Positions 45,092-53,815 of a stretch of 64,000 nt of DNA are shown here, piece by piece. The notes beneath the pieces are model-generated. The model had not been told where the DNA came from. It saw only the letters and a list, made by a program, of their open reading frames with translations, and did not search any database. Position 1 is the stretch's first letter. The number at the start of each line of letters is the position of its first letter. The DNA comes from Bathymodiolus brooksi (lineage: Eukaryota > Mollusca > Bivalvia > Mytilida > Modiolidae): positions 96,377,353 through 96,441,352 of the forward strand of contig OY804580.1 in NCBI GenBank assembly GCA_963680875.1, in the 5' to 3' direction. Made by a program: the position numbers and the translations under genes.

Positions 45092-45227
45092 TTGAGCAAC
45101 ACAAACCTCACAACAACCTGGGAGTGAACCCAGGCGCTCCGGAATGGTAGGCTGTTCCTGTTTCACTAGTGGCGCCCGTTGTGTTATTGTTGAACGACAC
45201 GAACATCATGTGATGTGGAAATCGCGT
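45092..45227 (-). mobile_element. Element E, 5' part
   Basis: gggagtgaacccaggcgctc, tttcactagtggcgcccgtt, cgacacgaacatcatgtgat. With 12146-12428 it defines the outer 5' part of E. A weaker E-like stretch lies at 44845-44905. Confidence 0.6.
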
Positions 45228-46109
45228 TGGACACCAGTATACGTAAATAAATACAAATAACTTAAATAAAACATCAGCCCTCTACAAGACAAATGGGAGT
45301 AAAGACGAACTGAACAACGTTTTACCTGGAAATCATAGAAAATAAATAATAACAAACGGCGATAAAATAGAATAACTGATCTTTCCATATTTTCATTTAT
45401 TATGATGAAAAAAACTACAAACTAGAACTGTTACATAAGCATTAAAGAAAATGGAAAATATAACAAAATGAAAGTAGGCAATTTAATATGAATATTGATT
45501 TAAATTCCGGTTTAACCCTGCCACATTTTTGTGCCACTTCCCAACCAAGATCTGGATTTCCATCAGCATATGTCGTGATCCTTTTTGTGTTCAGTGATTT
45601 GAGGTGAGAGAGAGAGGAAGTTAATTCTTCAAAACGATTTCAAATTAGCATACCTGAGAACAAATACACTAGAATCGCTGATAGAGATACTCGCCATGAA
45701 TACAATCTGTTAAATCACTATTCTAGTGTCAAAGCCAAAACAATTTGGGATACCATAGACTTAATCGTTAATATTTAGCATGGAGACAAGAAATTCCCGT
45801 GCAAGGCTATATATAATGTAGAATATCATGTCTGTCATTTTAATTAATGAAAAGCTATAACAATAAGTGCGTGATGAAAAATTGAAGTCACACGTTCATT
45901 GTCCGGCCATCACATTATAAAGAGGTGTCAACGTGCGCTCATTTATCTGCTCAGATTGTATCACACCCTGCTTTTTCTCTAATTCATAACGCACAATTAG
46001 AAAAACAGACCATTAGTAACATGGGGGTAACTAACTGCAAAAATATTTTCATTGTAACCGAAGGGAGTTGTGTAAGATTTTTTTTACATTTCTGTGGCAT
46101 AGCTACATA
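45228..46109. other. Unique AT-rich DNA
   Basis: No feature recognised; frames of about 60 codons look random. 46546-47069, 47239-47563, 51355-51632 and 53151-53279 are likewise empty. Confidence 0.45.
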
Positions 46110-46114
46110 GCTAC

Positions 46115-46306
46115 CAGGGGCGGATCCAGGGGGCGTGCGCACCCGGCGCCCCCCCCCCCCCCCTAAAATTGGAAAAATAAATTTGGCGGAAAATCGTGAT
46201 TTTTCACACGAAATACCCCATAAATTTTCGCGCCTCTCTCCGCTCGGCGCAATTTTGATTAAGTGCGCGCCCCCCCCCCCTAACTTGAAACCTGGATCCG
46301 CCCCTG
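46115..46306. mobile_element. hAT-like MITE, second copy, inverted
   Basis: Same ends as the 8650 copy (CAGGGGCGGATCCAGG, CCTGGATCCGCCCCTG), in the opposite orientation and with one copy of the internal repeat instead of two. Flanked by GCTAC on both sides (46110-46114, 46307-46311), again 5 bp. C runs (46147-46162, ~46270-46280) lie just inside the ends. Confidence 0.75.
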
Positions 46307-46343
46307 GCTACTATATTGAAATTCTATTACCAAGCTAGGAAAG

Positions 46344-46512
46344 TGTGCTCTTGTATTTGTGTGTTAGGGGTACCGTTATGGACTCCTTCTACGATATTTC
46401 TCTTGTATTTGTGTGTTAGGGGTACCGTTATGGACTCCTTCTACGATATCATGTCTCTTGTATTTGTGTGTTAGGGGTACCGTTATGGACTCCTTCTACG
46501 ATATCATGTCTC
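46344..46512 (+). repeat. 3x direct repeat (~55 bp) in a dispersed sequence
   Basis: Three copies of tcttgtatttgtgtgttagg..ggactccttctacgatat. A single diverged copy of the same sequence (tcatgtgtttatgtgttagt, tttggactctgttcatacga) lies in the intron at 48630-48765, so the single-copy form is probably the parent. Confidence 0.8.
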
Positions 46513-47069
46513 TTGCATTTTAGAACTATTACTACAGTGTAGTATTTCTTGTTTTTCATTTTAATGTTAATTGTCTTATTTGTTTGTATAATTAAGAGAT
46601 AACAGTATTGTATTGGACGATTTGCCGACATCAATTGTAAAATTGATGTTTGCAAATTGAGTTTTCTGGCGACGCGTTAGCGGAACGAGGGAACGATTAT
46701 TTACCATCAAATACATTACAGTTATATATAATCTACAATCTAATCAAATGCCCGATAAATACCCATTAACTATAGGAAAATGTTTGACACAATCAATCAT
46801 GTAATTAATGCCGGCAAATATCTGACACCATCCAATCAGAAAAAATGACCTTACACAAACAACTGCATTAGAATGCAATTTATCAATGTAGTATATTTTG
46901 AGCTCATCCGTATAGCCACTGGAATATTGTCGACGCAATAGGGTGGGTTTTGTGCTCACAAGTCTCTTACTAACAAATCATTGGAAATTTCTATTATTAA
47001 TCAGCTATGTATGGTTTACACATCTATCAGACGTTCGTTATTGATACCAATCTCTGATTCAGAGCCTAT

Positions 47070-47238
47070 ATTCGGGAGCACCCCCGGTTTTAGTGGGGTT
47101 CGTGTTGTTCTATCTGTCGTTTTCTATGTAGTATTTTTAGATAATTGTTTGTCCTTTTGGGCATTGTATTGTGTATTGTCTAGCCTTCTTCGATTAACTG
47201 CTTTTGATTGCCCCTTTGGTATCTTCAAACTTTTCTGA
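47070..47238 (+). mobile_element. Element E, 5'-truncated copy
   Basis: ggttttagtggggttcgtgt to tgcccctttggtatcttcaa; it explains the short open frame there. Confidence 0.65.
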
Positions 47239-47563
47239 CTTCCCTTAGAGTACAAGAAGAAAGAATATAACCTCTGTTTTCGGAGATTGTATTGGTATAT
47301 TCTCTATCTTTCCACTCTAAAAATGTTTGTACATGTGCATGCACTTAGTGAATGTATATTCATTTATTCATTGCTTTAAACCACCAGCACAAATTCTTTC
47401 CTTCTTGTGTCAACATTATGCCGTTTGAGACCCCAGAAGTGCAGTTTGGGATAGTTGCTTCTTTTTGTGTTTTTTGCGTTCCTGACAATTGTTTTGTTTG
47501 AGATGAATGTTGCTATAAACAGAAACCATTATAAGCTAAGTAACGATGTACTTACGTACGAGC

Positions 47564-47768
47564 ATGAAGGGTGCCGTTAGTGGAACATGAACTGCTTATC
47601 CTTCCGGAGTACATGAGTTCACCCCGGGACTGAGGTTCGTGTTAACTCGATCTTTAGTTTTATGTATAATGTTTATAGATCGTTGTTTGTCATTTGTCCT
47701 TTGTCTTTTGACCTTTGTGTTGTACATCTTCGATTTACGGATTCTGATATCATCAAACTCTTCATATA
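47564..47768 (+). mobile_element. Element E copy upstream of the ankyrin gene
   Basis: ggtgccgttagtggaacatg, cttccggagtacatgagttc, gatttacggattctgatatc, tcaaactcttc; 240 bp before the first coding ATG. Confidence 0.65.
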
Positions 47769-47980
47769 AACATTTCTGATATTTTCTGAGAAGCTTTATA
47801 TACTCCCATTCGGAGGAACTGATCGCACTACCATTTTCCGTTTGAATGATATCCGATCTTTACTTTCGTTTAATTTCTCTTTTCTTGTTTTCTACTGATT
47901 TGTTTTGTTTTCCAAATTGTGATTATTTTTTTAATACTGTGCATTAAATTGTTTTCAATGTACTAAGTACTGTATTGCCA

Positions 47981-47995
47981 TTTTTTTCATTTCAG
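47981..47995 (+). promoter_or_regulatory. 3' splice site before the coding start
   Basis: A run of T with a single CA, then ttcag, 12 bases before the ATG at 48008. It implies that the 5'UTR begins in an upstream exon. I cannot identify that exon or a promoter: the 900 bases upstream hold two E-element copies (47070-47238, 47564-47768). Confidence 0.65.
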
Positions 47996-48007
47996 TTCAA
48001 TGTAGCC

Positions 48008-48421
48008 ATGGCAACACAGAATGGGACACAAGACATAAGAAAAACAATAGAACATTTTATTGACGCTGTTAAAGGACGCGCACCAGCAGATCGATTACGC
48101 CATTATCTGGGAGAGTGCAAACCACGTGGTATCGTGGAATGGACAGATGATAATGACCTTGACCTCTTACATCACTGCATTATTCTGAACAGTTCAGAAG
48201 CCGTGGAATTCTTATTGTCACACCGATATTTCAATGAGTCTCACCAACCTAAATATAATCCTTACCTCCATCTGGCGGCAAAACTAGGATACAGAGCGAT
48301 TATCGGAATCATTTTCACTCATCGATGGAACGATAATCGTCCGATGTCAACTCTTATATACCCGGAAGTAATGAACAAAGAAGATAAAAATCATTGTATA
48401 AAGTTGGAAAACCAACCAAAG
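48008..48421 (+). CDS. Ankyrin-repeat/SOCS-box-like protein, first coding exon
   Basis: First coding exon (138 codons) of the only convincing protein gene here. The ATG sits in a good context (gccATGG) 13 bases after a strong 3' splice site (pyrimidine-rich tract then cag, AG at 47994-47995), so at least one upstream 5'UTR exon probably exists. The exon ends ...CCA AAG | GTATTT at 48421, a consensus donor in phase 0. Two ankyrin-like helical repeats are visible: about residues 49-77 (DLDLLHHCIIL...AVEFLLSHR) and 84-112 (YLHLAAKLGYRAIIGIIF). Ankyrin repeats are protein-binding scaffolds; no catalytic residues are seen. The upstream open frame from 47975 runs through the splice acceptor and is not used. 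If the splice were ignored the frame would add 17 AT-rich codons and stop at 48475. Exact orthology unknown. Confidence is high that it is coding, moderate on the precise start. Confidence 0.85.
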
Positions 48422-48785
48422 GTATTTAACATAATAACGTGTATCAGCAATGTTATATCGGGTGTGTTCGTATAGACCAAATTATAAGATAATGACAAAA
48501 TTGGTCCCAAACCAAATTAATACGAACCATCCTTTTTTCAATATTATTTTTTTACACTTGCATGACCTCATAATATTACTAAGAGGGGTGGTTTGGGCCA
48601 TGAAACTAGTTTAGTCCAACCACATTTTAAGTGCCTATGACAAGCTTGGAACGTGAACGGTCATGTGTTTATGTGTTAGTGGTATCAATTTGGACTCTGT
48701 TCATACGATTTGATTCTCTATTATATTTTGGAACTGTTCCTGTTTTTTTCATTCACTAAATACTGATTGCTTTAAAAAGATTTTA

Positions 48786-49050
48786 AACGGTATGTTAATA
48801 TTACACGAATTAAACGGTAGGTTAATATTACACGAATGAAACGGTATGTTAATATTACACGAATTGAACGGTATGTTAATATTACACGAATTAAACGGTA
48901 GTTAATATTACACGAATTAAACGGTATGTTAATATTACACGAATTAAACGGTAGGTTAATATTACACGAATTAAACGGTAGGTTAATATTACACGAATTA
49001 AACGGTAGGTTAATATTACACGAATTAAACGGTAGGTTAATATTACACGA
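48786..49050 (+). repeat. 27-bp minisatellite in the ankyrin-gene intron, ~10 copies
   Basis: Unit attaaacggtaggttaatat + tacacga; ten 'acggta' starts counted. Variants tatgtt / taggtt, one unit one base short. Confidence 0.9.
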
Positions 49051-49207
49051 ATGTTTTCGATTTCATTTGATATTCAAAGGTGAACAAATTTGATCAATGT
49101 TCGTGCAATGCATTTTACATAATGCTTAGCATGGTTTTTTTTTTAAACGCTGACACCTTAAATTTGCATCCTAAGTGAATTGATAGTATTGAGGTATTAG
49201 TCCAATG

Positions 49208-49335
49208 TCAGAAAAGTTTGAAGATACAAAAGTGATAGTCAGAAGCTGTAAATGGAAGAAGGACATACAATAGAAAGGCCAAATAAATATGACAAAACGA
49301 CAAACAGTGGTCGGAAAAGCAAGACCTAGAACACT
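49208..49335 (-). mobile_element. Element E, 3' half, intronic
   Basis: gaaaagtttgaagatacaaa, gatagtcagaagctgtaaat, ggaagaaggacatacaatag. Confidence 0.6.
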
Positions 49336-49867
49336 ACAAATGGTTTGGCTTTCCAATCTTTCGACTTTGACCTTCCCTGATAAAGGTTATCCAAGAAACG
49401 CACTAAGTTTGATATATACATGTTTATTACTCTTGCAATATGTGCTCATAACATTTCAATAAGACATAAGATTGAAATTGGTTAGAAATATTATTTTCTA
49501 TTTTAGCAGTCAAATTTCGTTAACTGAATTTTTGTTATATGATCACTAACCAAAGTATAGCTCTTCTGATACCAGCTTCGCCTAGGGCGAACGGTAAAAA
49601 ACGGTAACAGTACAAAAAACAATTGAACACCGTTAGAACGACGTTTGTTTCTACACTTTTAATACAATTTATCAAGTTATGTTTGACTTTTTGGCATTGT
49701 AGGATAAACACAGGATACGTACATTGTCGACAAATATAAAATAAATATGTATTCGCTGCGAAATAGACACGAAAATATCACCAAAGACATGATATGTTCT
49801 CACAATGTACATATATTGCACATATAGTCATAGAGGCAAACTAAATACAAGACGGTTTATTTCATAA

Positions 49868-50023
49868 AAGTTCGAACCCCGTTCATGGCGAGGTGTAATA
49901 AAGTTTGACAGTGACTTGTGACAGGTGGGTGGTTTTCTCCAGGTATTCCAGTTTTCTCCTCCAATAAAACTGACCGCCACGATATAACTGAAATATTGTT
50001 AGGTGGCGTTAAATACCACAAAC
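49868..50023 (+). mobile_element. SINE family 1 in the ankyrin-gene intron
   Basis: gttcgaaccccgttcatggc to tggcgttaaataccacaaac, same strand as the gene, ending ~70 bp before the exon at 50092. Confidence 0.7.
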
Positions 50024-50091
50024 CAAGCAAACCTATTTCATTTGTATTGTTTTATTATGCCAATTGTAAGAAGTTTTAACTTATATTCTAG

Positions 50092-51345
50092 GTAACCCCA
50101 CTTGACCTTGCTGCCACAAATAAACACATGGAATGCGTTCATCAAATTTTAAATATATGTGTTCTGAAAAATAAGCCAGAACATAGTAAAAGTGGATATG
50201 TAGCTCTAGCCACACTAGCCGGGTCACCCAGTGCAATTCGATATTTGTTGAAGCATAAATACAAAAGTAATGACGTAAAGGAGGCCATTGAGATTGCTGT
50301 AAGGTGCGCTAAGTCAGTGTGCCTTGATCTTCTGCTTGAAACAAAGGTTAAAACAGACGATTTGTTTGAGGGCAAAAATGTTTTTCATATGTTGTACACA
50401 TTTAGTTCCGGAAAGGAATTTGGACGAAGCGGATATGCAAGTCTTGCAGCAGTTACGTCAGTTCTTGTGAAACACAACTTTAACGTCTCCGCGAAAGATC
50501 CTACAAATACATATCCTTTATACAGTCTATTGAATAATTCGTTGTGTATGCATGACGCAATAAATACGCAATATTACGTGGAATGTGTACGCATCTTACT
50601 GGCAGGCGGTGCTAACCCAAATTTCGACGAATGCAAATATGAAGAGAAAATGAAAGCAAAAGGGAAGAAGTCTCTCATTGGACGCCCATCGTTTTCCTCT
50701 GCCATGCATTGTCTATTAGAAACAGTTGAAACATATTCAGAATTCATGGAATCAGCATCGTTAGCAGTGAAGTTTGTCTTAGAATGTGGTGAGGTTTTAC
50801 TGTCACATGACGCTAAAACGAAGAAAAAGGGTGGAACTGCAAAACACAGAAATACTGTTCTCGGTCCAATCTTGCATCAGTATGCTAAAACGAGTGTTAC
50901 AATCGGTGTTGATGAACATGTATTCAGATTTCTGTTACGTTATGGAGCAGACGCAAATTATAAACTGAACGACAAATATGTAATAAACACATATTTAGAT
51001 ACACTGTTTGACAAACTCGGTCAAATTGCTTCCTACCTTAGGCAGCCAGACCACGTAGAAAACGTCGAAATCATGTTGAAAATGTGCAAATATATGTCAA
51101 GAAAAAGCATTAAAGATGCTTTGAGGTTGTTCAAAAACAGACATTATAGACCGATAGAACAAACAAAAAAGTACATAACTATGGTACAAAACGAATTGTC
51201 CACACAAGCTGAAGCAATTCGACCTCTCAAGTATTTGGCTGCTATGAATGTATGGGAGCTATGTAATAGAAATGCTAATTCCGTTCACCAACTTAAAATC
51301 AGTTCTGAACTCAAGACCTGTGTACTACCCATTGTTAACTGGTAA
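50092..51345 (+). CDS. Ankyrin-repeat/SOCS-box-like protein, terminal coding exon
   Basis: Second and last coding exon, 417 codons plus TAA, joined in phase 0 to the exon ending at 48421 (555 residues in total). It starts after ttctag (AG 50090-50091) with VTPLDLAATNKHMECVHQIL, a typical ankyrin repeat start that lies upstream of the first ATG at 50128, which shows that the splice is real. Further ankyrin-like helices: residues ~173-196 (GYVALATLAGSPSAIRYLL), ~301-316 (VECVRILLAGGANPNF) and ~416-428 (FRFLLRYGADANY). The last 40 residues (516-555) align with a SOCS box: PLKYLAAMNV fits the Elongin BC-box pattern (S/P)LxxxCxxx(V/I), but Ala replaces the Cys, and LKISSELKTCVL fits the LPLPxxLKxYLL segment with the Cul5 motif degenerate. 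ASB-family proteins are substrate receptors of Cul5 ubiquitin ligases; that role is inferred here and may be lost. No signal peptide or membrane segment seen. Confidence 0.87.
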   Translation, partial: VTPLDLAATNKHMECVHQILNICVLKNKPEHSKSGYVALATLAGSPSAIRYLLKHKYKSNDVKEAIEIAVRCAKSVCLDLLLETKVKTDDLFEGKNVFHMLYTFSSGKEFGRSGYASLAAVTSVLVKHNFNVSAKDPTNTYPLYSLLNNSLCMHDAINTQYYVECVRILLAGGANPNFDECKYEEKMKAKGKKSLIGRPSFSSAMHCLLETVETYSEFMESASLAVKFVLECGEVLLSHDAKTKKKGGTAKHRNTVLGPILHQYAKTSVTIGVDEHVFRFLLRYGADANYKLNDKYVINTYLDTLFDKLGQIASYLRQPDHVENVEIMLKMCKYMSRKSIKDALRLFKNRHYRPIEQTKKYITMVQNELSTQAEAIRPLKYLAAMNVWELCNRNANSVHQLKISSELKTCVLPIVNW

Positions 51346-51348
51346 AAC

Positions 51349-51354
51349 ATTAAA
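51349..51354 (+). terminator. Possible ATTAAA poly(A) signal
   Basis: ATTAAA four bases after the stop codon of the ankyrin gene. No AATAAA follows in the next 300 bases. It is very close to the stop, so the true site may lie further downstream; weak call. Confidence 0.25.
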
Positions 51355-51632
51355 ATGACATTAACACCCAACTGTTTACTAACTATCCGTCCAGACGCAC
51401 ACTTATATATATTTATATTGTAGAATTCAGGAATAGAGGTTATACGCATGTGTGTTTCTTGTATTTCTTGTTCTTGGGGTGTATCCAATACAATATACAC
51501 CTTAAGGATTGGGGGGTAAATGAGAGCCTTCTGTTTAGAGACAAAAATGCTAAGCGTCTTGCAAGGCAATTTGAAATTGCTGGCACACTGCATGGCACAT
51601 TTTGTCGACTCCCTCCATCATCATCCATTGTC

Positions 51633-51717
51633 AAGAAGAGTTTGAAGATACTAAAGGGGTAATCAGAATCCATAAATCGAAAGAGGACAGAAAACACAAT
51701 GGCCAAAAGATAAAACA
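51633..51717 (-). mobile_element. Element E, 3' end only
   Basis: gagtttgaagatactaaagg, ggtaatcagaatccataaat, gaggacagaaaacacaatgg. This short copy is close to the ancestral form of the satellite B unit. Confidence 0.65.
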
Positions 51718-51882
51718 ACTGTTAATCCCAGTGCCACCTTTGATATTAAAATATTAAGTTGCAATCGTAGAAAGGATGCCTCACTGGAGAAACTATTAGT
51801 TGTACCACTAGAAACATAGAAGAAACCTATAAAAGTACATTTGTATACTAAACAAGAACAGAGGCAACATTTAAATAAGAAA

Positions 51883-52091
51883 AGTTAGATGATACCAAAG
51901 TGTAAATCAGAAGTCGTTAATCGAAGAAGATGGCAAAAAGAAAAAGAAAAAAATCAAACAATGGTCTACAAAACACTTACTGGAAACTAAACATTGAGCA
52001 ACAAGAACCTCACTAAAACCAGGAGTGAACTCATGTGCTCCGGAAGGGAAAAGAAGATCTTCCCCCATTAGTGGTACCCGTCGTTATCGCT
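51883..52091 (-). mobile_element. Element E, near complete copy
   Basis: gatgataccaaagtgtaaat (3' end) to agtggtacccgtcgttat (5' part). It contains both source segments of satellites A and B in one copy: 51895-51935 (B-like) and 52025-52080 (A-like). Confidence 0.68.
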
Positions 52092-52324
52092 TATTGAATA
52101 GGTTTGTTGTTTAACATCTTTATCTTGTTGTCCATTATTTATCATCCATTGATTGTGAATGTTATTCTAGAAACTAGCCGTATGCACTAATTATGTTATC
52201 TACATTTGTGTCAATTTTATCAATGATTCGCTACCTCTTTTGGTGGACTTTTGGCCCCCTGGGGAATCATCTGTCCAATAATCAGTGTGCCGAAACAAAC
52301 ATACTTTATTATTGATATTTACAT

Positions 52325-52560
52325 TTCATAAATAATGTCATTATTATAAAGACTAAGGTTCATCTACCTCAGGCCTAGATAACCTTACTCGTTTTTGTTG
52401 GGTTTCCCTTTTATTGCCTTGGTTTCTAGAGCTCCCAGCGTCACTTTTAAATGATTTGGATCTTTCAATTCTTTTGACTATGAGCGTATCTGATGAAGGT
52501 TATTCCGCAAGAGCATCGTGGGTTCCAAATTAAATATCTACATTTTTATCAACATGCATA
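52325..52560 (+). mobile_element. Dispersed family D, copy 1 of an inverted pair
   Basis: aagactaaggttcatctacc, ggcctagataaccttactcg, ctgatgaaggttattccgca. Related fragments: 37555-37680, 38850-38960, 52140-52200 (plus), and 8945-9075, 52890-53150 (minus). Probably the terminal region of a retroelement; no reading frame. Confidence 0.55.
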
Positions 52561-52612
52561 GGAATCATATAATATCTCATGATGGAGAACTTTGACTTAT
52601 TTCATGAACTTA

Positions 52613-52760
52613 CCACCCGGTTTTTAGTGGGGTTCATGTTGCTCGATCGTTAGTTTTCTATGTAATGTTTGGTAGATCGTTGTTTATCCTTTTGTCCTTT
52701 TCTTTTGGCCATTTTGCTCTGTCCTTCTTCGATTAACGGCTTGTTCAAACTTTTCTTACC
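52613..52760 (+). mobile_element. Element E, 5'-truncated copy
   Basis: gtttttagtggggttcatgt, gatcgttagttttctatgta, ccttcttcgattaacggctt, ending caaacttttctta. Confidence 0.62.
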
Positions 52761-52889
52761 AAAATAAAATGGGATCAATTAAAACGATGATATACTAGGG
52801 TAGATGACAATAATGTGTAGCAAACAAAAGCTGTACATTTTCTGACACTTTGAGTGATGTGTCTGATCATTGTGGCAACATATCTAATT

Positions 52890-53150
52890 TAGTGCCCAAG
52901 ACGGGTTTCTAGAAAACCTTTCATCAGGTACCCTCAAAATCGAAATATCGGAGAGCCAAATAATTTAAGTGTTTAGGAGCAAAACAACCAATGAGTCTAA
53001 ACAGGATAGTCAAAATTGGCTATGGTCAACTATGTGTGGGGGAGAAGAACTTTCGTTTTTAAGAGTAATTGCATCCTTTAGGGGGAACTGTCAATTTCAA
53101 TAATAAATATATGTAGTAAACCATGTCAGTGTGGAAACACTGAGTTACTG
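52890..53150 (-). mobile_element. Dispersed family D, copy 2 of an inverted pair
   Basis: gtgcccaagacgggtttcta, cctttcatcaggtaccctca, gtctaaacaggatagtcaaa, aactgtcaatttcaataata, accatgtcagt. Confidence 0.55.
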
Positions 53151-53279
53151 GCTGGTTGTTACATAAACATCCAAATATTGCTAAGCAAAACACACTATTA
53201 GTCAAATATAAAATCAAATATGTCCTCAAAACAATTAATAGGGCAGCAAGAAACCCTTATTCCCACGTTAGGGAGTATG

Positions 53280-53645
53280 TGGGTGGTTGTTGTTTAACCC
53301 CAAATGAACAATTGTTAGCTATAACGTGGCGAGAACAAATTACATCGATAATATGATGATGATGGTGTCAGCTTGATACTAGACCAACACACTCAGCTGC
53401 ATTTTCATAGTGGTAGTTCACTGAAACAACAATCCGCTTGTAGACATGTCGCTTCCCCTTGACACATCATCCTGATTCCGAACCAGATTGCTCTAACTCC
53501 TTAATGCTGCGTGCTTAGCGACGAAGCAACACATACCAATTTCATCGTCTTTCGTTTTATCAGACTGGGGCTCGAACCCACGATCTACCGCACTCGAGGA
53601 GAGCACGCTAACCATTACACCACCGATACGGTTCGTCAGTGAGCC
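53280..53645 (-). mobile_element. tRNA-derived SINE family 3, copy 3
   Basis: Best head of the three: complement of gctaaccattacaccaccga (A-box side) and ggctcgaacccacgatc (B-box side). Body cctgattccgaaccagattg, aacaacaatccgcttgtaga; tail gttgtttaaccccaaatg on the left. The open frame on this stretch is not a gene. Confidence 0.72.
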
Positions 53646-53815
53646 CAAGTGATTCTCTCCACTTATGACGTCATTATGTACAAAGTATAGGACCAAATAG
53701 CTGGAAGAAGGTAATGTTTTAAGAGGTACATCAATACTCCATATCTAAAACTACCTTATGACATGAAAAACAAAATAAATAATACACTGTCGAAACAGTT
53801 CCAAAGTCTAATCTA

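Larger units (their letters stand above)
48422..50091 (+). other. Intron of the ankyrin-repeat gene
   Basis: Phase-0 GT...AG intron of 1670 bases (GTATTT at 48422, ttctag at 50086-50091). It contains a dispersed-repeat fragment (48630-48765), a 27-bp minisatellite (48786-49050), an E-element fragment on the minus strand (49208-49335) and a SINE ending about 70 bases before the acceptor (49868-50023). The remaining ~1 kb is AT-rich with no recognisable content. Confidence 0.8.

Noticed and set aside
53560..53645. Functional tRNA gene on the minus strand
   Set aside because: A tRNA-like head joined to a conserved body shared with 5335-5712 and 11856-12118; best explained as a SINE.
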